From the NCBI RefSeq assembly GCF_019598945.1, contig NZ_CP080598.1:682001-746000 (forward strand): 64,000 bases of DNA. The letters run 5' to 3'. A program made the position numbers and the translations under genes. Below are positions 27,637-37,235 of the stretch, one piece after another. Numbering within the stretch: position 1 is the first letter of the stretch; every line of letters begins with the position of its first letter. The notes below the pieces were generated by a model that made no database searches, was not told the origin of the DNA, and saw nothing but the letters and a program-made list of their open reading frames with translations. Source of the DNA: Sphaerospermopsis torques-reginae ITEP-024. GTDB taxonomy: Bacteria > Cyanobacteriota > Cyanobacteriia > Cyanobacteriales > Nostocaceae.

Positions 27637-28491
27637 ATGACGGATTCTCAGAATAATGATTCATTACCGGAAAATTTAAAAAGAGTTTATGATTCTTTTG
27701 CTAAACTGGAACAAATGAAAGATCCTATTCGTCAAGAATATGAATTATTAGAAGCTGCAAAAAGCTGTAATTTACCTGTAGATAGCTTTCGACAAATGTT
27801 TAAAGATTATTGTCGTCAACAACATGAAACTAGAGGTATGCAGCGTTTTTTTAGTGCTACATTTTGGCGGACAGAATTATTATTAGAAAAGTTAAATCAT
27901 TGTTTAAGTGAACTGGATATATTTCCGGTTTTAGAGCATCTGAGTAAGTTGTCTATTTTGGTAGCTTTAATATTATATGTTACCGAGTGTGGAGAACGGG
28001 AAGAACAAAAGAACGCGCAACAAAGACGAGCTAATTATGAAGCTTGGGGTGTGATTCGAGCTAGTGAAAATAAACCTGGTAACTTGGGCAGAATTGAGGC
28101 ATTACAAGATTTAAATAAGCAAAATCCTCAAGTTTATCTAACTCATATTAATTTAAAAAAAGCAACTTTGAGTGAAATTGATTTACCTAAAGCTATGTTA
28201 GATGGTGCAGATTTTAGTCAAGCTACACTAGACCAAGCTAATCTGCAAGGTGCGATTTTATTTAACACTAATTTATATCAAGCAAATCTCATAAATGCTA
28301 ACTTGAAAAATAGTAGGATGTTTGGGGCAAATTTGGAAGGTACTATTTTAGAGGGTGCTGATTTGGAAGGTGCCGATTTAACAGGAGTAAAAGGTTTAAA
28401 AGTAACTCAGATTCAAAAAGCAAAAAACTATAAGTTAGCTAATTATGATCCTCCATTAAGGAAAGAATTGGGATTATCTGATGTGAAATAG
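27637..28491 (+). CDS. Pentapeptide-repeat protein with an N-terminal helical/membrane region
   Basis: A 284-residue protein. Residues 1-90 are helical (FAKLEQMKDPIRQEYELLEAAKSC). A hydrophobic stretch near 100-115 (HLSKLSILVALILYVTE) could be a membrane helix. The C-terminal half has about ten pentapeptide repeats, A(D/N)LXX type (LDGADFSQATLDQANLQGAILF...LEGADLEGADL), which fold into a right-handed square beta-helix. Function unknown; cyanobacteria have many. A twin-CX3C protein follows 94 bases later. Confidence 0.85.
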   Translation: MTDSQNNDSLPENLKRVYDSFAKLEQMKDPIRQEYELLEAAKSCNLPVDSFRQMFKDYCRQQHETRGMQRFFSATFWRTELLLEKLNHCLSELDIFPVLEHLSKLSILVALILYVTECGEREEQKNAQQRRANYEAWGVIRASENKPGNLGRIEALQDLNKQNPQVYLTHINLKKATLSEIDLPKAMLDGADFSQATLDQANLQGAILFNTNLYQANLINANLKNSRMFGANLEGTILEGADLEGADLTGVKGLKVTQIQKAKNYKLANYDPPLRKELGLSDVK

Positions 28492-28585
28492 GTAAGTAAA
28501 TTTTTTATACATTTACTATGAGTCTGAATATTTGATGATGTATATTATTTCACAGGATAACAAACGTCAATACTTGGAGGATAAT

Positions 28586-28987
28586 ATGGTGCGGAAATTT
28601 TTAATTGAGGACTGGGAGAGTTTTGAATATGACGAGAAAATCAAGCTGATGCAGTTGATTAATCTATCTTTGGAAGCTCAAGAAATAAGATTTAGTTTGA
28701 TGGATAATGGAGATAATGTAGTAGATAAAGAATTTGAGATAACAGGTAATCATAATGATGCTGAAGCACAACCAATTATGAGTGCAATACCTAGAGTTGG
28801 TCGTTTTTTGGAAGCCTTGCAATTGTTTGGATCTAGTTCTGCTGAACAAAAAAGATGTGAAGGAGCTTGTGATCGCCAATTTGACAATAATGAGCAAAAA
28901 AGAAATGAGTGTAAAAGAACCTGTCGAAGAAGAAGATTTATGCTGGTGGAGAATTTTTTAAATTCTAATCCCATTATTGAAGTGTAG
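28586..28987 (+). CDS. Unrecognised protein with twin CX3C motif
   Basis: A 133-residue protein from the ATG at 28586, chosen over 28532 because GGAGG ends 5 bases before it. The N-terminal half is acidic and helical (KFLIEDWESFEYDEKIKLMQLINLSLE), with no signal or membrane helix. The C-terminal part holds CEGAC and CKRTC, a twin CX3C pair spaced as in helical-hairpin disulfide proteins, in a basic Arg/Lys stretch (RRRRF). I do not recognise a family. It could be a redox, zinc or nucleic-acid-binding protein. It lies next to the pentapeptide gene. Confidence 0.6.
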   Translation: MVRKFLIEDWESFEYDEKIKLMQLINLSLEAQEIRFSLMDNGDNVVDKEFEITGNHNDAEAQPIMSAIPRVGRFLEALQLFGSSSAEQKRCEGACDRQFDNNEQKRNECKRTCRRRRFMLVENFLNSNPIIEV

Positions 28988-29191
28988 AATCAGCAGTAAA
29001 GGAAAAAAGCGATCGCCTTTTTTTGAGATTTAGTCAGATTAAATCAAAAGTGCGATCGCTAATTTTTAGTTGCAAATAATTCTGTAAATCTTGGTAAAGG
29101 TGACAGGTGACAGGTGACAGGTGACAGTAAGAAGACAAGAGGTAAAAGGCAAGAGTTTATTCTTCCCAATCACCAATCACCAATCACCTAT

Positions 29192-30448
29192 TTAAGCTGT
29201 ATACCATTCTGGAGTCAGCTTATCTGCATCAGCAATAGGTGTTTCAGTAGCGATTGTTCCATCCATAGTCCAGATTTTATCTGCACCTGTTTGTTGATCT
29301 CTCCAGTAAACATCAGTCTTACCATCGCCATTGAAATCACCAAGAGATGCGGTGTAACCAGGGGTGTTGCTGGGTAAGAAGGCTTCAGAACTGATGCTGG
29401 TACCATCCATTAACCAAGCTGTGTTTTCGCCGGTTGTGGCATTATGCCAGAAGATATCGGTTTTACCATCGGCGTTGAAATCACCAATTTTAGCAGTCCA
29501 ACCTTCGCCAAGAGTGTTAACAACACCTTCGGTAACAAAAATACCGTTCATTGTCCAAATCTTATTCTCACCGGTTGCAGTGTTGCGCCACAAAATATCT
29601 GTCTTTAAGTCGCCGTTAAAATCTCCAAGAGTATAACCCCAAGAGACATCTTGTGCCTGTAAATCATACTTGGTAGGGGTGCTACCATCCATAAACCAAG
29701 CACTGTTTTCGCCGGTGGTGGTGTTGCGCCAGAAAATATCGCTTCTACCGTTACCATCAAAGTCAACGATAGTTGCAGTTAAAGAGACATCTGTGGGATC
29801 TAAAACAGTCGCACTAACTACAGTTGTTCCGTCCATTTGCCAAATAGCATTTTGACCGGTGGTGTTGTTACGCCAGAAAATATCGGTTTTGCGATCGCCA
29901 TTAAAATCGCCAATTTCTGCTTTCCAACCTGGATCAACTCTATCTAATGTCAGGAAACTAGCAACTCTTGTTCCATCCATTAATACAACTACATTTTCAC
30001 CAGTTTGTTCATTGCGTAATAAGAAATCTGTCTTATTATCGCTGTTGAAATCTGCTGTTTTATAACTCCAGGTTGATAGGTCATAAGTACCTAAAGAAGC
30101 CTGTTCAATAACTGTTGTACCATTCATCAGGCGCACTAAAATTTCACCTGTTTGGACATTCACCCACATTTTATCAGTTTTTCCATCACCATTGAAATCT
30201 GGAACAATGGCGGCACTGGTTAAATAAGGATTGGGATTTGGGTTAGCACTTAAAGGTGGTAATGTGGGTAGATTATTTGTAGGTAAATCACTTGGCATTT
30301 GGGGCAATAATGAATCTGCTGGTGAAGGTGCAGAACTACCACCACCGGGCAGTGAGATATCAAGAGGGCTTGTCAAATCTTGTGATGTTTGGCGAGATTC
30401 TACCGCCCAACTTGTTGTATTTAAATCTAATCCTGATTTACTAGGCAT
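29192..30448 (-). CDS. FG-GAP/VCBS repeat protein (beta-propeller), likely extracellular
   Basis: A 418-residue protein. A low-complexity Ser/Pro/Leu-rich N-terminus (to about residue 75) is followed by seven or so repeats of GDFNGDGKTDIFWRNTTTGENTAWLMDGT. Each has a calcium-binding DxNxDGxxD loop, as in integrin-type beta-propellers. No signal peptide or membrane segment is seen, so secretion by a type I-like route is possible, with the signal unrecognised. Repeats of this kind bind matrix or polysaccharide, but the ligand is unknown. It stands alone, convergent with the twin-CX3C gene. Confidence 0.85.
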   Translation of the reverse strand: MPSKSGLDLNTTSWAVESRQTSQDLTSPLDISLPGGGSSAPSPADSLLPQMPSDLPTNNLPTLPPLSANPNPNPYLTSAAIVPDFNGDGKTDKMWVNVQTGEILVRLMNGTTVIEQASLGTYDLSTWSYKTADFNSDNKTDFLLRNEQTGENVVVLMDGTRVASFLTLDRVDPGWKAEIGDFNGDRKTDIFWRNNTTGQNAIWQMDGTTVVSATVLDPTDVSLTATIVDFDGNGRSDIFWRNTTTGENSAWFMDGSTPTKYDLQAQDVSWGYTLGDFNGDLKTDILWRNTATGENKIWTMNGIFVTEGVVNTLGEGWTAKIGDFNADGKTDIFWHNATTGENTAWLMDGTSISSEAFLPSNTPGYTASLGDFNGDGKTDVYWRDQQTGADKIWTMDGTIATETPIADADKLTPEWYTA

Positions 30449-30827
30449 GGTCTGTTTTTATGAGTAATTAATATAAAGTTTTAATTTATGGAAAATAAAG
30501 ATTCTGTAAATAACAAACATTTACTAAAAAAATAACTGACAATTGTTATTGTTTATAGATATTTTAGAAATATTGAAAATGATGAATTATGAAAAATTAA
30601 AAGTTATCCATGAGCAATCAAAAAAACTTTTATTTTTTGTTGATCAATGTCAGAATTTAACCATCAAATCCTGTTTTGTTGACAATACCTTTAGATCCCC
30701 GGTGAAGAAGTCGGGGATCTGAGTAATTCAAAATTGGCTAAAATAATTGAGATTAGCAATTACAAACATCATTGAGTAACTTTGCTAAAGTTAAAAACAA
30801 CACTATATCTTTGAAGGTAAATCGGCT
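30449..30827. other. Gap upstream of pepP with a small hairpin
   Basis: Mostly A/T-rich. A hairpin with stem AGATCCCCG (30693-30701) and CGGGGATCT (30712-30720) and a 10-base loop is present. The same ATCCCCGACTTCTT theme recurs after pepP and near 50870. Promoters of both flanking divergent genes should lie here; no clear boxes. Confidence 0.6.
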
Positions 30828-32135
30828 ATGAAATCAGAATATCGGCAACGTCGTGAACAGGTAATGGCGAAAATTGGGCAAGGAACAGCGATTTTTCACA
30901 GCGCACCCACAGCAGTCATGCACAATGATGTCGAGTATGTTTACAGACAAGATAGTGATTTTTATTACTTAACTGGTTTTAACGAAGCGCAAGCGGTAGC
31001 AGTGTTAGCACCCCATCACGAAGAACATCAGTTTATTTTGTTTGTGCAACCCAAAGATAAAGAAAAGGAAGTTTGGAGTGGTTATCGTTGCGGGGTGGAT
31101 GCTGCAAAGGAAATTTATGGTGCAGATGCAGCTTACCCTATTGCAGAGTTAGATGAGAAGTTACCGCAATATTTAGAAAAAGCAGATCGGATTTATTATC
31201 ATATTGGAAGGGATGGTAATTTTAACAACAAAATTCTTAAACATTATCAAACTTTACTGCGTACCTATCCCAAACGGGGAATGGGACCCACAGGGATAGA
31301 AGATACCAGCACAGTTTTACATAGTTTGAGATTACATAAAAGTAAAACCGAACTAGACTTAATGCGTCAAGCGGCGGATATTGCAGTGGAAGCACACAAC
31401 CACGCTTTAAAAGTCACCGCACCGGGAAGATATGAATATGAAATACAAGCAGAAATAGAACATATTTTCCGGTTACGGGGTGGGATGGGTCCTGCTTATC
31501 CTTCCATTGTTGCTGCGGGAAGAAATGCTTGCGTTCTGCATTACATAGAAAATAATTGTCAGATGCAAGAAAACGAATTGTTATTAATTGATGCTGGTTG
31601 TGCTTACGGTTATTACAATTCAGATATTACCAGAACATTTCCCGTAGGTGGAAAATTTACAGGAGAACAAAAAGCGTTATATGAAATAGTATTAGAAGCA
31701 CAAAAACAAGCGATCCAAGAAGTTAAACCGGGAAATGCTTTTGATGCACCCCATAAAAAAGCGGTGCGGATATTAACAGAAGGTTTAGTGGAATTGGGTT
31801 TATTAAAAGGGGAGATTGATAAATTAATAGAAGAGGAAAAATATAAACCATTTTATATGCACAGAACGAGTCATTGGTTAGGTTTGGATGTGCATGATGT
31901 GGGAATTTATCAACATGGAGAAAACCCGCAAATTTTACAACCGGGACAGGTTTTAACCATAGAACCGGGATTATATATAGTACCGGATACAACACCCGCA
32001 GAAGATCAACCAGCAATAGATCCGCGTTGGGTGGGAATTGGGATTAGAATTGAGGATGATGTGTTGGTTACTGCTACTGGAAATGAGGTTTTAACTGCGG
32101 GAGTTGCGAAGGAAATTAAGGATGTAGAAAGATGA
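30828..32135 (+). CDS. pepP: Xaa-Pro aminopeptidase (aminopeptidase P)
   Basis: Cleaves an N-terminal residue before proline; dinuclear manganese enzyme of 435 residues in the cytoplasm. The N-terminal creatinase-like domain (YRQRREQVMAKI) is followed by the pita-bread metal ligands: the Asp in LIDAGCAYGYYNSDITRTF, His in HWLGLDVHD, Glu in IEPGLY and Glu in IRIEDDVL. All are present, so activity is expected. A long inverted-repeat hairpin follows its stop. Confidence 0.95.
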   Translation: MKSEYRQRREQVMAKIGQGTAIFHSAPTAVMHNDVEYVYRQDSDFYYLTGFNEAQAVAVLAPHHEEHQFILFVQPKDKEKEVWSGYRCGVDAAKEIYGADAAYPIAELDEKLPQYLEKADRIYYHIGRDGNFNNKILKHYQTLLRTYPKRGMGPTGIEDTSTVLHSLRLHKSKTELDLMRQAADIAVEAHNHALKVTAPGRYEYEIQAEIEHIFRLRGGMGPAYPSIVAAGRNACVLHYIENNCQMQENELLLIDAGCAYGYYNSDITRTFPVGGKFTGEQKALYEIVLEAQKQAIQEVKPGNAFDAPHKKAVRILTEGLVELGLLKGEIDKLIEEEKYKPFYMHRTSHWLGLDVHDVGIYQHGENPQILQPGQVLTIEPGLYIVPDTTPAEDQPAIDPRWVGIGIRIEDDVLVTATGNEVLTAGVAKEIKDVER

Positions 32136-32152
32136 TATAGATCCCCTTTTAG

Positions 32153-32214
32153 ATCCCCGACTTCTGATATTAATTTGGAAATTTATTGAGGAGATGAAAA
32201 AAGAAGTCGGGGAT
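32153..32214 (+). terminator. Inverted repeat after pepP
   Basis: A 13-base arm ATCCCCGACTTCT (32153-32165) faces its exact complement at 32202-32214 with a 36-base loop. There is no clean U-tract, so terminator strength is uncertain. It belongs to the same repeat theme as the hairpin at 30693. Confidence 0.5.
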
Positions 32215-32395
32215 TTGGTTTATAGATATATAGACAGATACAGACACTTTTGTTTTCACTCAATATGTTAAATTAATTTTGCTTGGGTACTTATTTAATC
32301 AAGTAAAATTTATACTAAATTTACAGAGGTGAATATCTGCAATTTTGAAATCTTTTATCTCTAATCTCAACCTTTTTAGTAAATTATTAATTCAT

Positions 32396-33031
32396 TCATA
32401 GTGGAAGAAATAGATGATGGATGACAAACTGGCGAGGTAGTATATGTTTCGTCTCTTTAATTTGCGCGTGGTTTTCTCTAATAGAAGATTCACATAAGCC
32501 CTTTGGCGGACTAATTCGCAGTTCTTTACATCGAGTATATATTGCTTTATCTACTGCTTTGATGGCAGTTTTTGAATCACTATTCATAATGTAACCAATC
32601 ATTCCTCCAGAGAGAAGACCAGAAGCATACTGTGATGTGATATATCTCATCATTCCATCTACTACATAATCTTTAGCTAGAGATTCGCGTTTTCCATTAT
32701 TTGAAACTATATTAAGTCGTTTACATTCAAATGAAAAATAAACATCTTCGCTTATTCTTTGAACTGATGTAAAAACCAGATCAATACGTCCTTTTTCGTT
32801 GCCTTCTGAGTCATCCTCTGGGATTTCGCGGTCAATCCTTACAGGTAATCTTACCAAATCCCTTTGCTGTCTTAATGTAGCTCTAAAACGCTTAGTTATT
32901 GGTACTTCATGGTCATCAATTTTAGGTTTCCTAAAAACTTCCCATGCAGACAATACCAAGTCCAGAATATCTGGAATAAGATCATCAGGAAAAGTATCTG
33001 CCCAAAGATTACTATTGCCAATTATTGCCAT
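32396..33031 (-). CDS. PD-(D/E)XK nuclease-like protein, partner of the methyltransferase
   Basis: A 211-residue protein. Residues 81-106 read GRIDLVFTSVQRISEDVYFSFECKRL, the active-site pattern of PD-(D/E)XK nucleases (Asp84, Glu102, Lys104). The rest is helical, with a hydrophobic segment SGLLSGGMIGYIM. Its ATG overlaps the TGA of the methyltransferase gene by one base, so translation is coupled and the two products are probably made in fixed ratio. It is likely the restriction or nuclease arm of a two-gene modification system, but a regulatory partner is possible. I do not recognise a named family. Confidence 0.75.
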   Translation of the reverse strand: MAIIGNSNLWADTFPDDLIPDILDLVLSAWEVFRKPKIDDHEVPITKRFRATLRQQRDLVRLPVRIDREIPEDDSEGNEKGRIDLVFTSVQRISEDVYFSFECKRLNIVSNNGKRESLAKDYVVDGMMRYITSQYASGLLSGGMIGYIMNSDSKTAIKAVDKAIYTRCKELRISPPKGLCESSIRENHAQIKETKHILPRQFVIHHLFLPL

Positions 33032-36000
33032 CAGCTTTCCTCATACTTGCTAGTAAGGATTGCTGAGGCGATTTCGTCTGCATCGTTCAAAGCAGAAGTC
33101 TTAGTCCAGAAGCGACGAGTCAACGGTTTAAAAATATACAGTTTTTCTTGGTCGAAAACTTTGAGATTTCGCAAAAAACTCATGCTTCCTTGTTGATTTG
33201 GTAAAAGGCGAATAATTCGCTGGAGAATTTCATCTAACTCCTGTGTAGAATCTTGTTCAATATCTACCCAGTTTTGCTCTACCTTAATTTTTCTGTCTAA
33301 AACAATTATTGCTGCACCCATCTTAGTAGAAACTATTATGTTGCCAATTATAGTATACTGACTCTTACGCGCCCAAGTATTAAGTACATCACACAAAAGT
33401 TTTAAATATTCTTTGCGTTCTTGAGGTTCGCTCCTAAGCAATGTAGGAATAAGCCTAGTCCCCCGATTTGGCTGAATACTCGGTATTGAGATATTGATAG
33501 TGTCGTCTATTAATATTTGTTCATACTCATCAATATCATAATATTCATAAATATATTTAATTAATTCGTTTTTCTCATTTTGTATCATCTCCTGACGATT
33601 TAATAAAAAGTTGTGACTAATCTGGTTTTTTAGATGTCCAATTTTTTCTACAACTTGCTTAACAATTTCTTTTGCGTTTGCAGTATTTTGAGTCATTTCA
33701 GGTAATGGAAATGGGAATCTTAGCAGTTCTGCCCCACGTACATCACCTCGTTCGATTCCCCAAGTAGATGCTGTATGAAATAAGAAATATTTAGCCAAAA
33801 CAGAGTTGAGAGCAACAGTTAAGAAAATCATAATTTCAGTATCTTCTGGTTTACCATGAATACCTCTAAGTGCATCTTGGAAAACAACATCAAAGTCAGC
33901 AAATGCTACTTTTAAGCTTTTACTTACGATAATATGCGGATGAGTAAATACATCTTGGTTTGGCAGTCTAAAAAGCTTTTTAAACCGATTGCCAATGTGA
34001 GTACAATCAGTTTCAAAAACAATTAAATCAATATCCTTATTTCTTCCATCTAAAAACCATTTTTCTGGAGTCCAAGGTGATAATATTTTTCCATTTGGTT
34101 GAAACCCTCGACCCATTAACCACCGCTTCGTTCTCTCTTTATATCGTAGGTCTTCCAATGTATCTACTAAATCATCTAGTCGTGGTAGATCAGATAATCT
34201 TTCTAGAAACTTCCTGTCTCTGGGTGTTCCCCAAAAAGAGTGTTTCCAAACTAGCGCAGCTTCTTGATTATTAAGGTCATATAATACTTCTCTAAGTCTA
34301 ACTTTCTTTTGATCATCTGGTGAAATAGAGAGAATTTCAGCCCTAATAGTCTCCAATTCTGTTTTAGGAGTTATGTATTCAATACTTCCCAATTTTCTAT
34401 CAGGTTTTTCTTTCCGATACCTGACAATAATTGTAGGACGATCAGCACCATCAAACAGATAAAATCTCATGTCAGATAGATTAATTACCTGCTCAATTGT
34501 ATATGTTGATAACCACTCATTTTGAAATTCTAATGCTTTATCTTGGTGGTTAAATAAAACTCCTGCTGGCAGTAAAAAACAAATACGTCCTTCATCCCGT
34601 AAGTGCTGGGGAGCTTTCCACACAAATCCAGAAGCTAACTGTCTTTGAGCAATTGTATGCTTTTCTTTTTGACACCACTGCTCCATAAGACTTTTTTTTC
34701 CGGTTACTTTTGCCCAGGGGGGATTACCTACTATCAAGTCAAATTCATTTGCAGAAATGGGCAAGTCTTGAGCAAAAAAATCTTTGCAAATAAGGTTATG
34801 ACCTACTAATTTTGGCAGTGCATTACCTTTTTTTTGAAGTCTTTGAATATCTCTAGGATCAAGCTGATCTAAAAATGCAAGATACAAACTAAAGGCTGCA
34901 ATACGACAAGCAGTTTCACTAGAATCTGCATCTATGCCAAAAATATTTTGTTGGAGAATATTAATTAGGGCTGGTGCAAGTTCTTCATTATCATTACTAA
35001 TATTTCTGTGCTTGATCCGCCATTCTTCCGCTAATCTATTAAAAATCGCTACCAGGAAGATACCTGAACCACAAGCTGGGTCAAGAAAACGTTTTTCTAA
35101 TAAGGAAGTCCATCCATCTAATGCGGTATCAAGAACTATCTCAGCTAAAAATCTTGGTGTATAGTATATGCCACTTTCTCGCTTTTCCTGGGTTTCCAAA
35201 AAGTGTTCATAAATACTACTTATAGTTTCAATAGGAATAACGCTAAAATCATAAACCCAAAATCCCAGTGAAAGTTGATCACTACTTAAGTCATCACCGC
35301 GAAGAAACTGTTTTAATATATTGATATGCCCATATTTAATCAACTGATTTTCCGCCTGAAGATCCACATCGAATAAGTCACCATTAAAATCGGATTTAAG
35401 TTGTTGAAATAAAGCATATAACAAACGCTTTGCTTCATTAGGTTCGTTTCTTTCTAAAAGGTCAATTAGTCTGTGACAATCTGTTGCGCCTATTTTGTGA
35501 AAATAAGAACAGTCAATAATTTTTCTATCAACCAGATAACAAGTAAATATTGTGCGCCATAGCAGAGCATTGACAGTCCTGATATCTAGAGTTTGAACAG
35601 GTTCTTCTGCCAATAAACTACGACGTGCATCCGCAAGATTTTTGAGTAGATAGCGGTCAACTCGCAAATCTGGTTTAAAAGATTTTGGCTTTTCCCTAAA
35701 TAACTCACCTAGTTCTACTGCTCTGATAAATTGTCTGAGTTCAATTTCATCAGCTACCCGATTTAATATTTGAACAAGCCGATTTTGTTGAGAAATTTTT
35801 TGTTCATCTTTAGCAGGAAGCGCAAGACCAGAATAAACTTGAATTTCAGTTGGACTAACCACTACAAGTAATGGGGCAATACCCTGATTCCAAATATGGC
35901 GATGCAGTTCACGCATCTGGGCATAATCTATACCAGATACTTCTTTAAAATAGATATAGGGTGCATTGTTGACACATAAAATACCATCTAGTTCTAAATC

Positions 36001-36144
36001 TTTCCAAGCCCTACGCATAGCGTGTGCCTGTGGAAGAGATTTATTACCTGTGTTGATTGCTTCAAGACTATGAAAGAATTCTGGTGGTCTTCTCTCACTA
36101 AGTCCAAGTTGTTCTCTCCAATCTACAATAATTGACTTATTCAT
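33031..36144 (-). CDS. Large N6-adenine DNA methyltransferase (Eco57I/type IIG-like)
   Basis: A 1037-residue protein. The SAM-binding motif LDPACGSGIFL lies near residues 350-360, and the catalytic NPPW (IVGNPPWAK) near 470, the order of gamma-type N6-adenine methylases. The N-terminal 330 residues hold no clear nuclease motif. The C-terminal 400 residues (from about 640) are probably target recognition. It is much longer than a simple methylase and resembles type IIG or BREX-like enzymes. It is followed, with overlap, by a small PD-(D/E)XK protein, and preceded by 520 bases of gap. It probably modifies host DNA as part of a defence unit. Confidence 0.88.
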   Translation of the reverse strand: MNKSIIVDWREQLGLSERRPPEFFHSLEAINTGNKSLPQAHAMRRAWKDLELDGILCVNNAPYIYFKEVSGIDYAQMRELHRHIWNQGIAPLLVVVSPTEIQVYSGLALPAKDEQKISQQNRLVQILNRVADEIELRQFIRAVELGELFREKPKSFKPDLRVDRYLLKNLADARRSLLAEEPVQTLDIRTVNALLWRTIFTCYLVDRKIIDCSYFHKIGATDCHRLIDLLERNEPNEAKRLLYALFQQLKSDFNGDLFDVDLQAENQLIKYGHINILKQFLRGDDLSSDQLSLGFWVYDFSVIPIETISSIYEHFLETQEKRESGIYYTPRFLAEIVLDTALDGWTSLLEKRFLDPACGSGIFLVAIFNRLAEEWRIKHRNISNDNEELAPALINILQQNIFGIDADSSETACRIAAFSLYLAFLDQLDPRDIQRLQKKGNALPKLVGHNLICKDFFAQDLPISANEFDLIVGNPPWAKVTGKKSLMEQWCQKEKHTIAQRQLASGFVWKAPQHLRDEGRICFLLPAGVLFNHQDKALEFQNEWLSTYTIEQVINLSDMRFYLFDGADRPTIIVRYRKEKPDRKLGSIEYITPKTELETIRAEILSISPDDQKKVRLREVLYDLNNQEAALVWKHSFWGTPRDRKFLERLSDLPRLDDLVDTLEDLRYKERTKRWLMGRGFQPNGKILSPWTPEKWFLDGRNKDIDLIVFETDCTHIGNRFKKLFRLPNQDVFTHPHIIVSKSLKVAFADFDVVFQDALRGIHGKPEDTEIMIFLTVALNSVLAKYFLFHTASTWGIERGDVRGAELLRFPFPLPEMTQNTANAKEIVKQVVEKIGHLKNQISHNFLLNRQEMIQNEKNELIKYIYEYYDIDEYEQILIDDTINISIPSIQPNRGTRLIPTLLRSEPQERKEYLKLLCDVLNTWARKSQYTIIGNIIVSTKMGAAIIVLDRKIKVEQNWVDIEQDSTQELDEILQRIIRLLPNQQGSMSFLRNLKVFDQEKLYIFKPLTRRFWTKTSALNDADEIASAILTSKYEES

Positions 36145-36667
36145 AATGTTGTCTCTCTTCCTACTCAGGAAACCTAAGATTTTTCGTTAAATACCTCCAA
36201 TTAATTTAGGAGTAAGGCTACTATTTTATAATCGCCATCTCTATTCACTCACTTTTTATGTACAGAAAATTTACAAAGAAGCATTTCATTGTGGTTAATC
36301 AAGTTTTATAGGTCGGTTGTACTACAATAATTACTATAGAATAAATGCTGAAAAAAAGCGATCGCATTTTTGATGTAGTCTTAAATACATTTAATACACT
36401 TAAATATTATTAACCTAAACTTTGCTATTTCCCATATCCTACGAATTACTTCAATTAACATTCCAAATCTAAGTTAGAGATATCTGTAACAGAAGCATAA
36501 ATCCTGATAATAATAATAGTTTAAAAAAAACATTAATTTGTTGAAGTGGATATATAACTTGTCAATGTCAAATTTCTATTTGCGGATTTTTGTTTTTCTA
36601 GTTGAGAAGATTGACCTCTAAGTGCTGAATGCTTACATCAGTTTTTTGATTGATTAAACCTGTATTT
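36145..36667. other. A/T-rich gap without a gene
   Basis: About 520 bases between the methyltransferase start and the GNAT gene. A HIP1 palindrome with flanking A and T runs lies at about 36353-36375. No ORF, tRNA or repeat family was found; the methyltransferase promoter should lie in the half nearest 36145. Confidence 0.5.
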
Positions 36668-37159
36668 TCACTCTTCACTTAAATTCATCATCATCTCGTA
36701 AGTCGCCACCTTAAATCCATTAGCTTCAAATAGCTTCTTGGCAAATTCATTTTGTGCGGCGACTTGCAGTATTAATACCTGTGAACCTAACTCTTTTGCC
36801 GCATTTATTGAAGCATCTAATAGTAATTTTCCTGCTCCCATTCCCCGCGCTGATTCATCAATGTATATATCATGCAGCCATACTGTTTCAGGTGCAATAT
36901 CCACAAAACTGCTTTCTTCTAACCGTATAAAGGAATAACCAACAATTTCATTTTCTACTTCCACAACTAACACAACTGCTTTTGGGTTGCTAATTTGTTC
37001 GGCAAAAAAATCCAACAGATGTTGTTCATGATTTTCAAAGGTGGTAAACCTCAAGGGATTGAAATTTTGATGTTGATAAACTAATTGGATGGCGTACTTT
37101 GTCACACCTTGATGATCAGCTATATTTGCTTGTCTAATTGTAATATTTGGCTTGTTCAT
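36668..37159 (-). CDS. GNAT-family N-acetyltransferase
   Basis: A 163-residue acetyl-CoA-dependent acetyltransferase. Motif A is clear: LHDIYIDESARGMGAGKLLLDASINAAKELG, with the RGMGAG pyrophosphate loop. Motif B follows (VAAQNEFAKKLFEANGF). The substrate cannot be predicted, though amines or diamines are common for this size. It lies 76 bases downstream of ftsH on the same strand. The closeness does not by itself imply a shared role. Confidence 0.9.
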   Translation of the reverse strand: MNKPNITIRQANIADHQGVTKYAIQLVYQHQNFNPLRFTTFENHEQHLLDFFAEQISNPKAVVLVVEVENEIVGYSFIRLEESSFVDIAPETVWLHDIYIDESARGMGAGKLLLDASINAAKELGSQVLILQVAAQNEFAKKLFEANGFKVATYEMMMNLSEE

Positions 37160-37235
37160 ATTTTTAAATGGAATATGTTTAAAAAAATAGGGACAGTTGA
37201 CACCATCCCCATTAATTTACTATTCTTGAAAACCC

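Noticed and set aside
29003-29024. A6-GCGATCGC-T7 palindrome as a terminator after the twin-CX3C gene
   Set aside because: The HIP1 palindrome leaves no loop for a hairpin, so a terminator cannot be supported.
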